Shown: piece by piece, positions 36,007-45,187 of the stretch
How the letters are laid out: each line of letters starts with the position of its first letter
How positions within the stretch are numbered: the stretch's first letter is position 1
Source: Legionella birminghamensis
GTDB lineage: Bacteria > Pseudomonadota > Gammaproteobacteria > Legionellales > Legionellaceae
DNA length: 64,000 nucleotides
Assembly: GCF_900452515.1 (NCBI RefSeq)
Contig: NZ_UGNW01000001.1
Location: 2,418,001 to 2,482,000, forward strand
Reading direction: 5' to 3'
Notes under the pieces: model-generated
What the model was told of the DNA's origin: nothing
The model's database searches: none
Seen by the model: only the letters and a program-made list of their open reading frames with translations
Made by a program: the position numbers and the translations under genes

Positions 36007-39000
36007 TGAAACGTCTCCTGCTTATGATCTGCTTTTTTCTCTGCACAGGCTCAGTGAGCCTTGCAGGCACGCTCAATCTCTCGCAGCTTCCTTTATTTAT
36101 TTCATCCGCAGTTGCCCCCTTGACCATGTTAATTGTGGAGCGCGATCATAAGCTCTATTTTGAAGCCTACAATGATGCTTCGGATGTTAATGGCGATGAT
36201 ATTATTGATATACGCTTTAATCCGGCGATTGATTATTATGGCTATTTTGACAGCTACAAATGCTATGGATATAGCAGTTTTCTGCAATATTATTACCCCA
36301 TTTCGGTCACTCCCACAAAGAAATGTTTTGGCGCCTGGAGTGGTAATTTTTTAAATTACGTCACTACGGCAAGGCTCGATGCGATACGGAAAGTCCTTTA
36401 TGGCGGTTATCGTTCCAATGATGCAACCAACCAGACTATACTTGAACGGACCTATATTCCCCAGGATGGGCATAGCTGGGGGAAAGAATACACCAGCTTT
36501 GCAGTGGATGGATACAACATCAGCGACTACACCCCTTTGCTCCCCCCGATATTGGGTACGCGCCATTTATTTGTTAACACCACTCTTCGAAATGGGAGCA
36601 GCGCGCCTTTACTGCGCGTGGCAGTCAATCAGCCCTATCGCATATGGGAATGGGTAAGCATTGAGGTGCCCGTCGCAGGTAGCCGCGCAGTGAATGGCAG
36701 CACCGGCCCGCTTATACTGGGTATTAGCGATTATACAGTCAGGGTAAAAGTCTGTGACTCGAGTATTGGCCTCGAAGCCAATTGCCGCGCCTACCCCAAT
36801 GGCCAATATAAACCAATTGGGCTTCTGCAGGAATTTGGTGAAAATAACTCGATGTTATTCGGCCTGATGACCGGTTCTTATAAAAACAATCTTGCCGGCG
36901 GTGTACTGCGGAAGAATATTTCCAGTATTACTAATGAAATCAATTTAAATACCGGCCAGTTTACCGCATTTAACGGCATTATCTCCACACTTAACAAATT
37001 AACAGTAACTGGTTTTGACAGTAATTATAATTACAGCTGCGGCTTTATCAGCACTCGTAATATTGTCAATGGCGAATGTGAAATGTGGGGGGAATCCAAT
37101 TGCTGAAATTATGTATGAAGCCCTCCGCTATCTTGGCGGTAAAGGCTCGCCGACACCAAGCTTTGACTATTCGAGCGGCCCGGATGTTAATCTGGGTTTG
37201 CCAAAACCGGGCTGGCAAAATCCATACAGCAGTAATCCCTACTGCGCACAAGCTAATTTACTGGTCATCAGCGATCTTTACCCTTCCTACGATAGCGATC
37301 AGGTACCAGGCAGTTATTTCAACACCGCAAGCAGCGATTTGAACCCGCCTCTGAATGCCTCCTCAATTGGCCAGACTATTTTCAATACCGAAGGCTACAG
37401 CAGCGTGTCTGCTTTTATTGGTCAATCCGCCGGCATCGCAAACGGCGCCCCCACACCGAAAACAGTCACCAGTTTTGGCAATATCCGTGGTCTGGCCCCT
37501 CAGGAAACCAATTCGGAAGGCAGTTATTATGCAGCAAGTGTGGCCTATTACGGCTGGATAAATGATTTAAATGCTGCCAAAGGGGAGCAAAATGTAAAAT
37601 CATACATTATTGCCCTTTCGTCTCCGCAGCCTGAAATAAAATTCAAGGTGGGAAATAACCTTGTTACCATCGTTCCCTTCGCAAAATCGGTTGCGGGATT
37701 GAATATTGATGCCACGCAAGGTCAATACCAGCCAACAAATGAAATCGTTGATTTCTATATTGAATCTCTTTCAAGTACCGGCGGTGTCTTTCGGGTTAAC
37801 TTTGCCGATTTGCAGCAAGGGGCTGATTTTGATATGGATGCCATAGTGAAGTATACGATCACAGTGAATCCTAATAACACCCTGACTATTAAAACTGAAA
37901 CAATCTATGCAGCAGGTGGTATTAACCAGCATCTTGGATACGTGATTTCGGGCACCACGACCGACGGGGTTTTTCTGGAAGTCAGAGACAGTGATACACC
38001 AGCAATTAATGATAAAGATTACTTCCTGGATACCCCCCCGGGTAAACTTCCCGGCCAAGCCTGGGAAGATAAAGCCGCATTGCCAACCTCTGCAACCCGC
38101 ACATTCACCCCCAGCAATACGCCTTCGGCGATTATTTTTAATTCGCCCCTTTGGTATGCAGGCAAATGGGGTGGTTTTAATGATTCCAATAACAATGATA
38201 TTCCTGACATCCCACAGGAATCGATTACCTCCAGTAGCGGCGATCCGGATAACTATTTTCTGGTTACGAATGCCAATACTTTGCGCACACAACTGGCAAA
38301 AGCCTTTTCGCTTATAGTTGACCGGGCGGGCTCCTTTTCTTCAGCAGCGTTAAGCAGCGGCTTTCTTTCATCTGATACCTTTATTTATCAGGCGATATTT
38401 CAAACCAAGGACTGGAGCGGGCAATTACTGGCATTTCCAATCGATCAGAATACAGGCAATATAGTGACCACGGGCAGCGGCCCGCGCGGTTCTCTCTGGG
38501 ATGCTGCTCAACAATTGTCTCTACAGAATTTCAATAGCAGCAGAAAGATACTCACTTATAAACCTTCAACTCAGAAAGGGATAAAATTCAGATGGCCATC
38601 CCTTCCTGCTTCACCGGGTCTTAATGATCTGGATCTGGCGCAAGTCACTGCCCTGAATACCAACCCTCAAAATGCCAGCATTGATAATCTGGGCGGCAGC
38701 CGTTTGAATTATTTACGCGGTGATCAGTCCCTGGAACAGAAAAATGGCGGCACATTTCGTAACCGCTCTACCTTGCTTGGCGATATAATTAATTCCGCCC
38801 CCATTGTGGTTGGCGCCCCCAACCAGGCCTATCCTTCTTTCTGGTCTGACAATGCCCCTGAAAATAATGTGTCTTACAGCAGCTTTCGTCAAAATAATAT
38901 CAATCGGCAAAGCATTATTTATGTTGGCGCCAATGACGGCATGCTGCATGCCTTTGATGCAAAAGTGGGTACTGAGATTTTTGCTTATGTGCCATCCAAA

Positions 39001-40344
39001 GTGTTTCCCAAATTAAATTTATTGACCGATCCGAACTACACCCATCAATACTATGTAGACGGTTCCCCCACAGTGATTGATGTTTTCATTAATTCACAAT
39101 GGCGAACGGTCCTCGTGGGCACATTGAGCGGCGGCGGCCAGGGTGTGTATGCGCTTGATGTCACTAATCCCACGCAATTTAATGAAAATAACGCGGCCAA
39201 TATTGTGAAATGGGAATTTAATGACAGTGATGATGCCGATCTGGGATTTACTTATGGTCAGGCCTCTATTGTCAGACTGGCTAATGGCCAGTGGGCAGCG
39301 ATTTTTGGCAATGGATACAATAATACCTTGAGTGATGGCTTTGCCAGTGCTACCGGGAATGCCGTCATTTATATTGTTAATATTGATACGGGCGAACTCA
39401 TCAAAAAACTCGACACGGGCGTAGGCATGAGCCAGGATCCCTTAGCCCTTGGCCGTCCCAATGGCATGGCATCCCCTGCCGTCGTTGATACTGATGGTAA
39501 TTCGATTGCAAATATTATCTATGCGGGAGACTTGTTCGGTAACCTGTGGAAAATTGACATTTCCGATCCCAACCCATCCCAGTGGGATTTCTGGTATAAA
39601 CAGGGAAACAAGCCCTTACCGCTGTTTGTAGCCCAGGACAGTACCGGTAAGCGACAGCCTATTACCACCCGGCCTGAAGTGTCGAGAGTCCGTTTTAGCG
39701 CATCTGCCCTGCAGGTATACATTGGTACCGGAAAATACCTTGAGCCAGGCGATAAAACAGATTTAAGCGTCCAGACAGTGTATGCATTAAGGGATGATAA
39801 TACGTCTATTATTAATGGGCGCACGCAGCTTCGCCAACAAACTATATTATCCGAGCAGAATAATACGCGTGTGACCAGCTCCAATCTTCTGGCTAATAAT
39901 GATCGCGGCTGGTATATCGATTTAACTGTCAACGGGCAGGCGCGCGGTGAGCGGGTTATATCCAACTTAACTTATTTGAATGGAAAAATCATATTCGCCA
40001 CAGTCATCCCTACTTCGGATCCCTGCGATTTTGGCGGCGAAAGCTGGTTAATGGAATTGAATGCCCTAACCGGCAGCCGGTTGAATTATAATGTATTCGA
40101 TTTGAATAATGACGGCGCCTTCACCACCGCTGATTCGGTAACATCCAGCGATGGCGGCAATACTGTGACAGTTCCCCCAAGCGGCCTCAAATCCGAGGTT
40201 GGCTTAATTGCCAGCCCTTCGATACTGAATGCCGGCAGTAAGGAATACAAATACCTGCCAGGAACCAGCGGGGGTATCCAAAAAGTAGGTGAAAATCCCG
40301 GCCCGCAAATTTATGGCCGCCAATCCTGGAAGCAAATGCAGTAG
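36006..40344 (+). pseudogene. pilY1: PilY1 tip-associated adhesin, frameshifted
   Basis: PilY1 is a large secreted pilus-tip protein involved in adhesion and pilus extension. The first frame (36006-37106) starts with the signal peptide MKRLLLMICFFLCTGSVSLA and stops after NGECEMWGESNC. The second frame, open from 37015 to 40344, continues the family sequence GNPIAEIMYEALRYLGGKG. It includes the C-terminal beta-propeller (IIYVGANDGMLHAFDAKVG, TLSGGGQGVYALDV) and a calcium-loop-like DTDGNSIAN. Deleting one G from the run at 37087-37092 joins both frames into about 1445 residues. The cause could be real decay, slipped-strand variation or a homopolymer sequencing error. Confidence 0.88.
37087..37092 (+). 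other. G6 run at the pilY1 frameshift
   Basis: Six consecutive G residues. With six, the frame reads MWGESNC and stops; with five it reads MWGNPIAE and stays open for more than 1000 codons. This is the only point in the overlap of the two frames where a one-base change gives the family sequence. Confidence 0.8.
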
Positions 40345-40347
40345 CTT

Positions 40348-40365
40348 AACCCGCCAAGTCGGGTT
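40348..40365. terminator. Weak bidirectional hairpin after pilY1
   Basis: AACCCG (40348-40353) pairs with CGGGTT (40360-40365) around a six-base loop, just after the pilY1 stop and touching the stop of the convergent gene at 40365. Flanking T and A tracts are short, so termination strength is doubtful. Confidence 0.4.
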
Positions 40366-40613
40366 TAGCAGACTAAAACAGCGGTGGGCGCATCGGAATC
40401 ATCCGGTTTTTTCGGTAAACAGTGATTACTGAAAAATGGGGCGCAGGATATTTTTCTTTCGCTAAATATACGGCTAATGTGGGCTTCTGGCGCCACTTGT
40501 ATTTCTTTGGGGATATCTGGCGGAGAATTGAGGCAGGTTTCAATAGTGTTATATTGCTGTAATTCGCTGATGCTGTATGTCTTTTTAGGCATGTGATTCT
40601 CTTGGTTATTCAT
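40365..40613 (-). CDS. Unknown small protein (82 residues)
   Basis: I do not recognise a family. The product is hydrophilic, without a signal peptide or membrane segment, and has several prolines and cysteines near the C-terminus (ISCAPFFSNHCLPKKPDD). Two starts are possible: the ATG at 40613, directly adjoining the stop of the upstream gene, and the ATG at 40592 (MPKKTYSISELQQ), which has AGAGA before it. It probably forms a two-gene unit with the gene at 40614-41039. Confidence 0.55.
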   Translation of the reverse strand: MNNQENHMPKKTYSISELQQYNTIETCLNSPPDIPKEIQVAPEAHISRIFSERKISCAPFFSNHCLPKKPDDSDAPTAVLVC

Positions 40614-41039
40614 TTAAGCAGCGCAAGTCGCTGCAGCCGAAATGGGCTCTAAAAAATAAGGGTTTAATATCTCACTTATCTGTTCGCGCAAAATGATTAG
40701 GGATCGGATATTGGCAGCACCGATATTTACCGGACCAGTAAAAAGTGCTGTATTATTATTTGCTTTTGTCAGTGCGGCTTCTTGCTCACTGGAGAGTAGC
40801 ACTTTATAGCAGCTCACAGCCTGATGCGCTCTGAGGCGCGGAGACATTGCTTTTTTCAAAGCCTCAGTGGAGGTAAAAAACTGACGTACAATATTGCCCT
40901 GACTGGCAAAATGCCACATCCGCTGATTTTCCGCACTTGGATTGGTAAACTGCTCGAACACTGGAATAAAGTACCAGTTCTGGACTTCCTGCTGATTTTC
41001 CGGTGATGGTTGTACTCTGCTGCTAAAAAAACCTGTCAC
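40614..41039 (-). CDS. Unknown protein (141 residues), possible accessory or effector-type gene
   Basis: I do not recognise a family. The start is GTG at 41039 with AAGAGA upstream. The protein is soluble, has no signal peptide, and ends in an alanine-rich tail (EPISAAATCAA). Small residues at the extreme C-terminus occur in type IV-secreted proteins, but this is weak evidence. It is divergent from the effector candidate at 41122 and shares an 82-bp intergenic region with it that contains the PmrA-type site. Confidence 0.6.
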   Translation of the reverse strand: MTGFFSSRVQPSPENQQEVQNWYFIPVFEQFTNPSAENQRMWHFASQGNIVRQFFTSTEALKKAMSPRLRAHQAVSCYKVLLSSEQEAALTKANNNTALFTGPVNIGAANIRSLIILREQISEILNPYFLEPISAAATCAA

Positions 41040-41057
41040 TTTAATTCTCTTTCTGTA

Positions 41058-41077
41058 CTTAATACGGCCTTAATATT
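41058..41077 (+). promoter_or_regulatory. PmrA-type box upstream of the 41122 gene
   Basis: CTTAATACG (41058-41066), a 2-bp spacer GC, and CTTAATATT (41069-41077). The Legionella PmrA element is two CTTAATATT half-sites separated by 2 bp; the second half-site is exact and the first matches seven of nine positions. An AT-rich -10 candidate (CATAAT at 41083-41088) follows, 34 bases before the ATG at 41122. The direct repeat is oriented towards that gene. Confidence 0.6.
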
Positions 41078-41121
41078 TATACCATAATATACCCAGTGTG
41101 TACATTAAGCTTTAATATTAT

Positions 41122-42417
41122 ATGAAAACCAAGCAAACAGTCGTCACCCTAGAATGCGACATCCTGGAACAATTTAAGCAACTCGTTCAGCAAGAAAAGC
41201 ATGGATTTTTCACAAAAAATAATAAGGCAACATTTTTGGAAGAATTGAATGGGGCTTTGTCCCTTAACAATACAATGAGTATCAGAGAGCTTGCTTCTGC
41301 AATATCTACCATTGAAGATTTGCAGATCAGGCCGCTAGAGGCTAGCAAACCCATCAACTTCAGGGAGTTTCTGGAAAATAAGCATTACAGAACCTTTGAT
41401 GATATTCAGTCCGACCTTAGTCTCCCTGAAAAAAAGATGTCAATTATGATACCTGAAAGCGATTTGCAGTTAAGCGGGCTTCTGGTGAAACTGCATCAAA
41501 CGCTTCTTAATTACTATGAGTTATCTCGAGCTCATGCAGCAGGCCAGATTCCAATCAGTGAAGTCAAATACAGCGAGGAACAATTGCAGGCAACGCAGTC
41601 GTTTTTTGATTTGGAAACGACGAGTATGGCGGAAAAACTACCGGACTCCTCCACAATAATTAACGACCTTAAACGTAAGGGTGTTACTTTGAACGGAAGG
41701 GTAATCAGTTCTGATGAGCATCAGGCTATTGAAGCGTTTACCCGGGATAGACTCGATGCATCCCACTCACGTGCGAATAGACTCTTTCACTTTGGAGGAC
41801 AATTTCTCGAAGCCATTTTGCTGCAGGAATTCAGCCATAGCATGCAGCTGGCCAGTCGTCCGGATTTTATTCTGGAGAGAGGAATGGTTAAAGGCCATAT
41901 TGACTGGGTAAGAAATCCCGTTAACCAGGTAATTTCCGGCAACATCAATTTGAAAATCTTCACTTGTACCAGTGCAGATCCGGTTAATAAAGATGTGCCG
42001 CAAACGTTTTTCTCCATCGGCAGTGACGGCTCTTCACTTATCACCCTTGATATGAAGGATATTGAAAAGGTAATTCCCCGCGCATCGGATGAAGTTAATC
42101 GAAAAACCGAGGGCAATATCGTTCCAATTTGCGAGATTAATGGACGTATTGACATTGTATTTAATCAGTCTTTGGGCATTCATTATCTAAAAGTCCGGGA
42201 ATTCAGCACTAAAATCTATACACCTGATTTAATATCCACTAAAGCCTTTGTGCTTAAGCCCGTAGAAGAGCATGCTGTTGAGACATCACCTCCGATGAAA
42301 CCCGGGATAGCCGCACTTTTATCGCGTATGGGTAAATTTTCTTCGCCGAAAACGGGCAAAAGGGATGATGCCATTGATTTGCCAGACTGCAGCACCAGGG
42401 AATCTTTAAAAATATAA
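41122..42417 (+). CDS. Unknown 431-residue protein, candidate Dot/Icm-type effector
   Basis: No family is recognised. The protein is soluble, mostly charged and helical in its first half (residues 1-190), with more beta-like sequence in the second half, and has no signal peptide. No catalytic motif stands out. Features consistent with a type IV-secreted effector are the upstream PmrA-type box, an isolated single-gene unit, and a polar C-terminus (LPDCSTRESLKI). The start ATG at 41122 is preceded only by AT-rich sequence without a strong ribosome-binding site. The effector label is inference from the regulatory site and isolated context. Confidence 0.65.
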   Translation: MKTKQTVVTLECDILEQFKQLVQQEKHGFFTKNNKATFLEELNGALSLNNTMSIRELASAISTIEDLQIRPLEASKPINFREFLENKHYRTFDDIQSDLSLPEKKMSIMIPESDLQLSGLLVKLHQTLLNYYELSRAHAAGQIPISEVKYSEEQLQATQSFFDLETTSMAEKLPDSSTIINDLKRKGVTLNGRVISSDEHQAIEAFTRDRLDASHSRANRLFHFGGQFLEAILLQEFSHSMQLASRPDFILERGMVKGHIDWVRNPVNQVISGNINLKIFTCTSADPVNKDVPQTFFSIGSDGSSLITLDMKDIEKVIPRASDEVNRKTEGNIVPICEINGRIDIVFNQSLGIHYLKVREFSTKIYTPDLISTKAFVLKPVEEHAVETSPPMKPGIAALLSRMGKFSSPKTGKRDDAIDLPDCSTRESLKI

Positions 42418-42503
42418 ACTTAACACCGCGGAGTTCCATGATCGATTTCCGCATGGAATTCCCTGCTGTTATTACCATCAAATCCCCCCGGCTCCTTTTT
42501 TCG

Positions 42504-42528
42504 AATCCCCGCGGCAACGACCGCGGGC
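42504..42528. repeat. CCGCGG-hairpin repeat element, copy E, left fragment
   Basis: GAATCCCCGCGGCAACG at 42504 is the standard left unit. It is cut after ACCGCGGG by the IS10-like element, and the continuation resumes at 43829. The sequence before the insertion equals the left hairpin of copy C. Confidence 0.88.
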
Positions 42529-43828
42529 TGATATATCCCCACAAATTTGATAAAAATAATTGCAGTTAAATTCGAGTAATGATCTAATTCCTCCCAATAA
42601 AACAGATTGGGATGAATGATGGAAGCTATTGATATTTTACATACTCATTTGATGGAAGAGTGCCCTTTTATCCATGGTAAACGTTTACAGGCGGTCATGG
42701 ATGTGGCTTGCTCTCTTCAGAAGAAGCAAAACCTATCTCTAACAGCGATAGGAAAAGGATTATCTGGCGACGTTTCATTAAAGCATAAAATTAAAAAAGT
42801 GGATCGCCTTGAGGGGAACAAGCACCTTTATGAAGAAATCGGCGCAATTTATACAGGTCTTTCCAGCTTTCTATTTCAATACCTTGCTTTTCAAGAAGAT
42901 GTTCCTGTGTTAATCGATCTTTGTTATTTAAAAGATGATCATGATATTCAAATGTTAAGTGCAGAAATTGCGCTTAAAGGCAGAAGCATTCCCCTGTATC
43001 GAGAAGTGTTTCGCTCCGGGGGATTATCTGGACGAGCGCACTCTTTTTTACAGGGATTAATGCCCTGTATTCCAAAGAACAAAACCGTCATTTTTATTAT
43101 GGACGCAGGATTTGGTGAAGACTGGCTTAAAGCAATAGAGTCATTGGGCTGGTTCTGGTTAACTCGGATTAGACAAGGAAAAATGCTAAAACTTGGCGCT
43201 GATGAAGAATGGACTACAGTAAAAGACTTCGTCCCCCAAATATCGGAGAAAACGAAAAGTTACAATCAAGCCTTTATCATGAAAGACCATAATCGTGCAT
43301 GTCGCGTTATTACCACACAACGTAGTCCTGGGGAAAAAAGAAGTCTGAGTCGAGTTCCAAGGAATGATAAAGCCGGCTCTAATCATTACCGACGTTTGGC
43401 ACGAGAGCCATGGATATTGGCAACGAATTTACCTAAAGAGACTTTTAACGCCACCAAAGTAGTGAACTATTATTCTAAAAGAATGCAAATAGAACAATCA
43501 TTTCGTGACGTTAAAAGCCATCAATTTGGTTTGTCAGCTCGCTATGCAAGCACTAAAAGCATTTATCGCTGGGGGGTCAAAATGTTATTGGCTGCTATTG
43601 TTCAGCTGATGTTTTGGATAATAGGCGTGATTGCCCATAGCCAAAATTATCAAAGGGTTTTTCAGGCTAATACCGTCAGGGATAAAAAGGTATTCTCTTA
43701 CTTCTATTTAGGACAATTGATGGTTGAATTTGACAAGATACATGAGCTCGTTATTGACCATGAAAACTTACCAAATCTTATTGAACAGGAGTTGGCTAGA
43801 AAATGGTAATTTTGTGGGGATCAGTCAG
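42529..43828 (+). mobile_element. IS10-like insertion sequence (IS4 family), 1300 bp
   Basis: The inverted ends read CTGATATATCCCCACAAA on the left and, inward, CTGACTGATCCCCACAAAA on the right, like the CTGAGAGATCCCC ends of IS10. ACCGCGGG is duplicated on both sides (42521-42528 and 43829-43836). A ninth base is ambiguous because a G adjoins each copy; IS10 elements normally duplicate 9 bp. Size and single transposase gene fit the group. The element has inserted into the left hairpin of repeat copy E. Confidence 0.93.
42616..43809 (+). CDS. IS4-family (IS10-type) DDE transposase
   Basis: A 397-residue transposase. The catalytic acidic residues lie in VLIDLCYL and FIMDAGFGEDW, and the IS4 signature Y-(2)-R-(3)-E-(6)-K is visible in YYSKRMQIEQSFRDVKSH. 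The frame is continuous and covers nearly the whole element, so the enzyme may be active. The start ATG at 42616 is weakly supported; an ATG follows as the second codon. Confidence 0.93.
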   Translation: MMEAIDILHTHLMEECPFIHGKRLQAVMDVACSLQKKQNLSLTAIGKGLSGDVSLKHKIKKVDRLEGNKHLYEEIGAIYTGLSSFLFQYLAFQEDVPVLIDLCYLKDDHDIQMLSAEIALKGRSIPLYREVFRSGGLSGRAHSFLQGLMPCIPKNKTVIFIMDAGFGEDWLKAIESLGWFWLTRIRQGKMLKLGADEEWTTVKDFVPQISEKTKSYNQAFIMKDHNRACRVITTQRSPGEKRSLSRVPRNDKAGSNHYRRLAREPWILATNLPKETFNATKVVNYYSKRMQIEQSFRDVKSHQFGLSARYASTKSIYRWGVKMLLAAIVQLMFWIIGVIAHSQNYQRVFQANTVRDKKVFSYFYLGQLMVEFDKIHELVIDHENLPNLIEQELARKW

Positions 43829-44094
43829 ACCGCGGGGCCCACATGAGGCCTATCCTGGGTATCAGTCTTGTGCCCTTTCTACTTTTTTGGCACATTTGCA
43901 AATTCAAAGAGCACGCTTGGCCACCAGACATGGATCCCGCGGTCAAAGCCGCGGGAATTCGAGAAGCCCAAGACGCGGGAGTTCGAGAAGCTCAAGCCGC
44001 GGGAGTTCGAGAAGCTCAAGACGCGGGAACTCGAGAAGCCCAAGACGCGGGAGTTCGAGAAACTGAAGATGCGGGAGTTCGAGCCACTGAATCC
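43829..44094. repeat. CCGCGG-hairpin repeat element, copy E, right part with a 24-bp tandem array
   Basis: ACCGCGGGGCCCACATGAGG resumes the element after the IS. A core of about 90 bp contains GGTATCAGTCTTG, like copy A, and CCACCAGACATGG, like copy F. The right end reads ATGGATCCCGCGGTC, a variant with GATCC. Six 24-bp units follow at 43951, 43975, 43999, 44023, 44047 and 44071 (GCGGGAGTTCGAGAAGCTCA and close variants). Because 24 is a multiple of three, several long artificial reading frames cross the array. Confidence 0.9.
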
Positions 44095-44207
44095 CGTAGT
44101 ACCATATTTCCTACAGCAAAAATTCCTCAATTATTTTATCTATATACTATACTTAATTAGTCAAGATACTTTAATTAAGAACTGACTACTAATTAAGGAA
44201 ATAGGAA

Positions 44208-44504
44208 ATGGAAAATTCAAACTTTAATCAACCACGATCAAATGGACCACAAATGAGCAATCAATCTGGGATTAAGTCCCAATCTCACGTCGGTGAGGCA
44301 GCTAGCCAGCTTCTTGAAGAAGGTAAAAAACTGGCGAATGAATTGTATCAGGAAAATATTGCCCAGAAAGTTACTGAAGCACAGGAAACGGTGAAACAAT
44401 ATTCTGATGAATTGACCGAAAAAGTTAAAACCAATCCACTGAGTGCTTTATTAATCGCTGGCGGTATTGGATTTGTACTGGCTAAAATGATGTCATCCAA
44501 ATGA
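44208..44504 (+). CDS. YqjD/ElaB-like (DUF883) membrane-anchored protein
   Basis: A 98-residue protein with a polar, Gln/Ser-rich N-terminus, an amphipathic helical middle (ASQLLEEGKKLANELYQ, VKQYSDELTEKV) and one C-terminal membrane helix NPLSALLIAGGIGFVLAKMM. This is the DUF883 layout; E. coli members bind ribosomes at the inner membrane in stationary phase. AAGGAAATAGGAA precedes the ATG. It overlaps the next gene by ATGA, starting a three-gene unit like yqjD-yqjE-yqjK. Confidence 0.85.
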   Translation: MENSNFNQPRSNGPQMSNQSGIKSQSHVGEAASQLLEEGKKLANELYQENIAQKVTEAQETVKQYSDELTEKVKTNPLSALLIAGGIGFVLAKMMSSK

Positions 44505-44929
44505 GTAACCTGTTCGAATCGATAAGCGGTCTTGTTTCCAGTAAGCTGGAAAGCTATAAACTGTTTACAAAAATAGTTCAGCTGGAAACAAAACTGGCAG
44601 CAATGGGGGTTTTACCCCTCATTATTCATACCGTCATGCTGTTAATAATGAGCATGACGGTATGGCTGCTCATTATGTCACTGATTGGCTATGGTCTATT
44701 TTATATCCTCGGCAGCATTGCTTTATCGTTATTGCTGACTGTCGTTCTAAACCTTGGAATAATGTACACCATCTATCGACTGGCGGTTTCCAATCTCAAA
44801 AAGATGAGTTTTGAAAAAACCCGAGAATACTTTTCTCACCATCCGGAAGACATCCATGATGAAGCAGAGACAACAAATCTACAACGAGCTGATGCAGACC
44901 GACAGACAATTAAAGCTCGAGTTGAGTAA
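44501..44929 (+). CDS. YqjE-like (DUF1469) inner membrane protein
   Basis: A 142-residue protein with two adjacent membrane segments (LPLIIHTVMLLIMSMTVWLL and GYGLFYILGSIALSLLLTVV) between an N-terminal helix and a charged C-terminal tail. This is the phage-holin-superfamily-6/YqjE pattern. Its function is unknown; it regularly accompanies YqjD-like proteins. The third gene begins inside its 3' end, so the three products are probably made together. Confidence 0.82.
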   Translation: MSNLFESISGLVSSKLESYKLFTKIVQLETKLAAMGVLPLIIHTVMLLIMSMTVWLLIMSLIGYGLFYILGSIALSLLLTVVLNLGIMYTIYRLAVSNLKKMSFEKTREYFSHHPEDIHDEAETTNLQRADADRQTIKARVE

Positions 44930-45152
44930 GGTTCGTTATTATAAGCGGAATCTTGACAATAGCATGGGCGATAAACGAATGGTCGCCGTAGCAGCCCTGC
45001 CTCTGGTTTTTCTGGGATTCAAAATGGTTCGAGCATCCGGGATTTTTTCTTTTCTTAAAGAGGCAGTTAAATTTGCCATGGTAGCGGCTATCGGCAGTAT
45101 GAAAAGAAACTTTCTGCTGAATCTGAAATCGCTTATCAGCCGAGCCATATAA
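44856..45152 (+). CDS. YqjK-like small protein
   Basis: A protein of about 98 residues with an N-terminal basic helical region (MKQRQQIYNELMQTDRQLKL) and a hydrophobic stretch (RMVAVAALPLVFLGFKMV). The frame is open from 44811, but I placed the start at the ATG at 44856, which has GGAAG upstream and trims an overlap of more than 100 bp with the yqjE-like gene to 74 bp. Its position as the third gene after yqjD- and yqjE-like genes supports a yqjK relationship, though sequence similarity is loose. It ends at a strong terminator. Confidence 0.65.
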   Translation: MMKQRQQIYNELMQTDRQLKLELSKVRYYKRNLDNSMGDKRMVAVAALPLVFLGFKMVRASGIFSFLKEAVKFAMVAAIGSMKRNFLLNLKSLISRAI

Positions 45153-45177
45153 ACCCGGTTGTATATCAACCGGGTTT
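45151..45177. terminator. Bidirectional terminator between yqjK-like gene and sppA
   Basis: An 11-bp perfect stem, AAACCCGGTTG (45151-45161) with CAACCGGGTTT (45167-45177) and a TATAT loop. The run of A at one end and T at the other serves both strands, and it lies between the two convergent stop codons. Confidence 0.8.
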
Positions 45178-45187
45178 ATACTTCGGG

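Noticed and set aside
37015-37106. Separate start for the second pilY1 frame at 37015
   Set aside because: There is no ribosome-binding site, and the first 25 or so codons are out-of-frame sequence of the upstream part; it is a frameshifted continuation, not a new gene.
37771-38292. 173-residue frame antisense to pilY1
   Set aside because: It lies wholly within pilY1 on the opposite strand and resembles a typical shadow frame.
42420-42500. Possible hairpin in GGAATTCC-type sequence after the 41122 gene
   Set aside because: CATGGAATTCC and GGAGTTCCATG are related inverted segments, but there is no T-run or conserved motif, so I do not call a terminator.
43803-44160. Several overlapping open frames with repeats such as EAQDAGVR and REFEKLK
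   Set aside because: The 24-bp array of copy E is a multiple of three and keeps all frames open. All are artefacts of the repeat.
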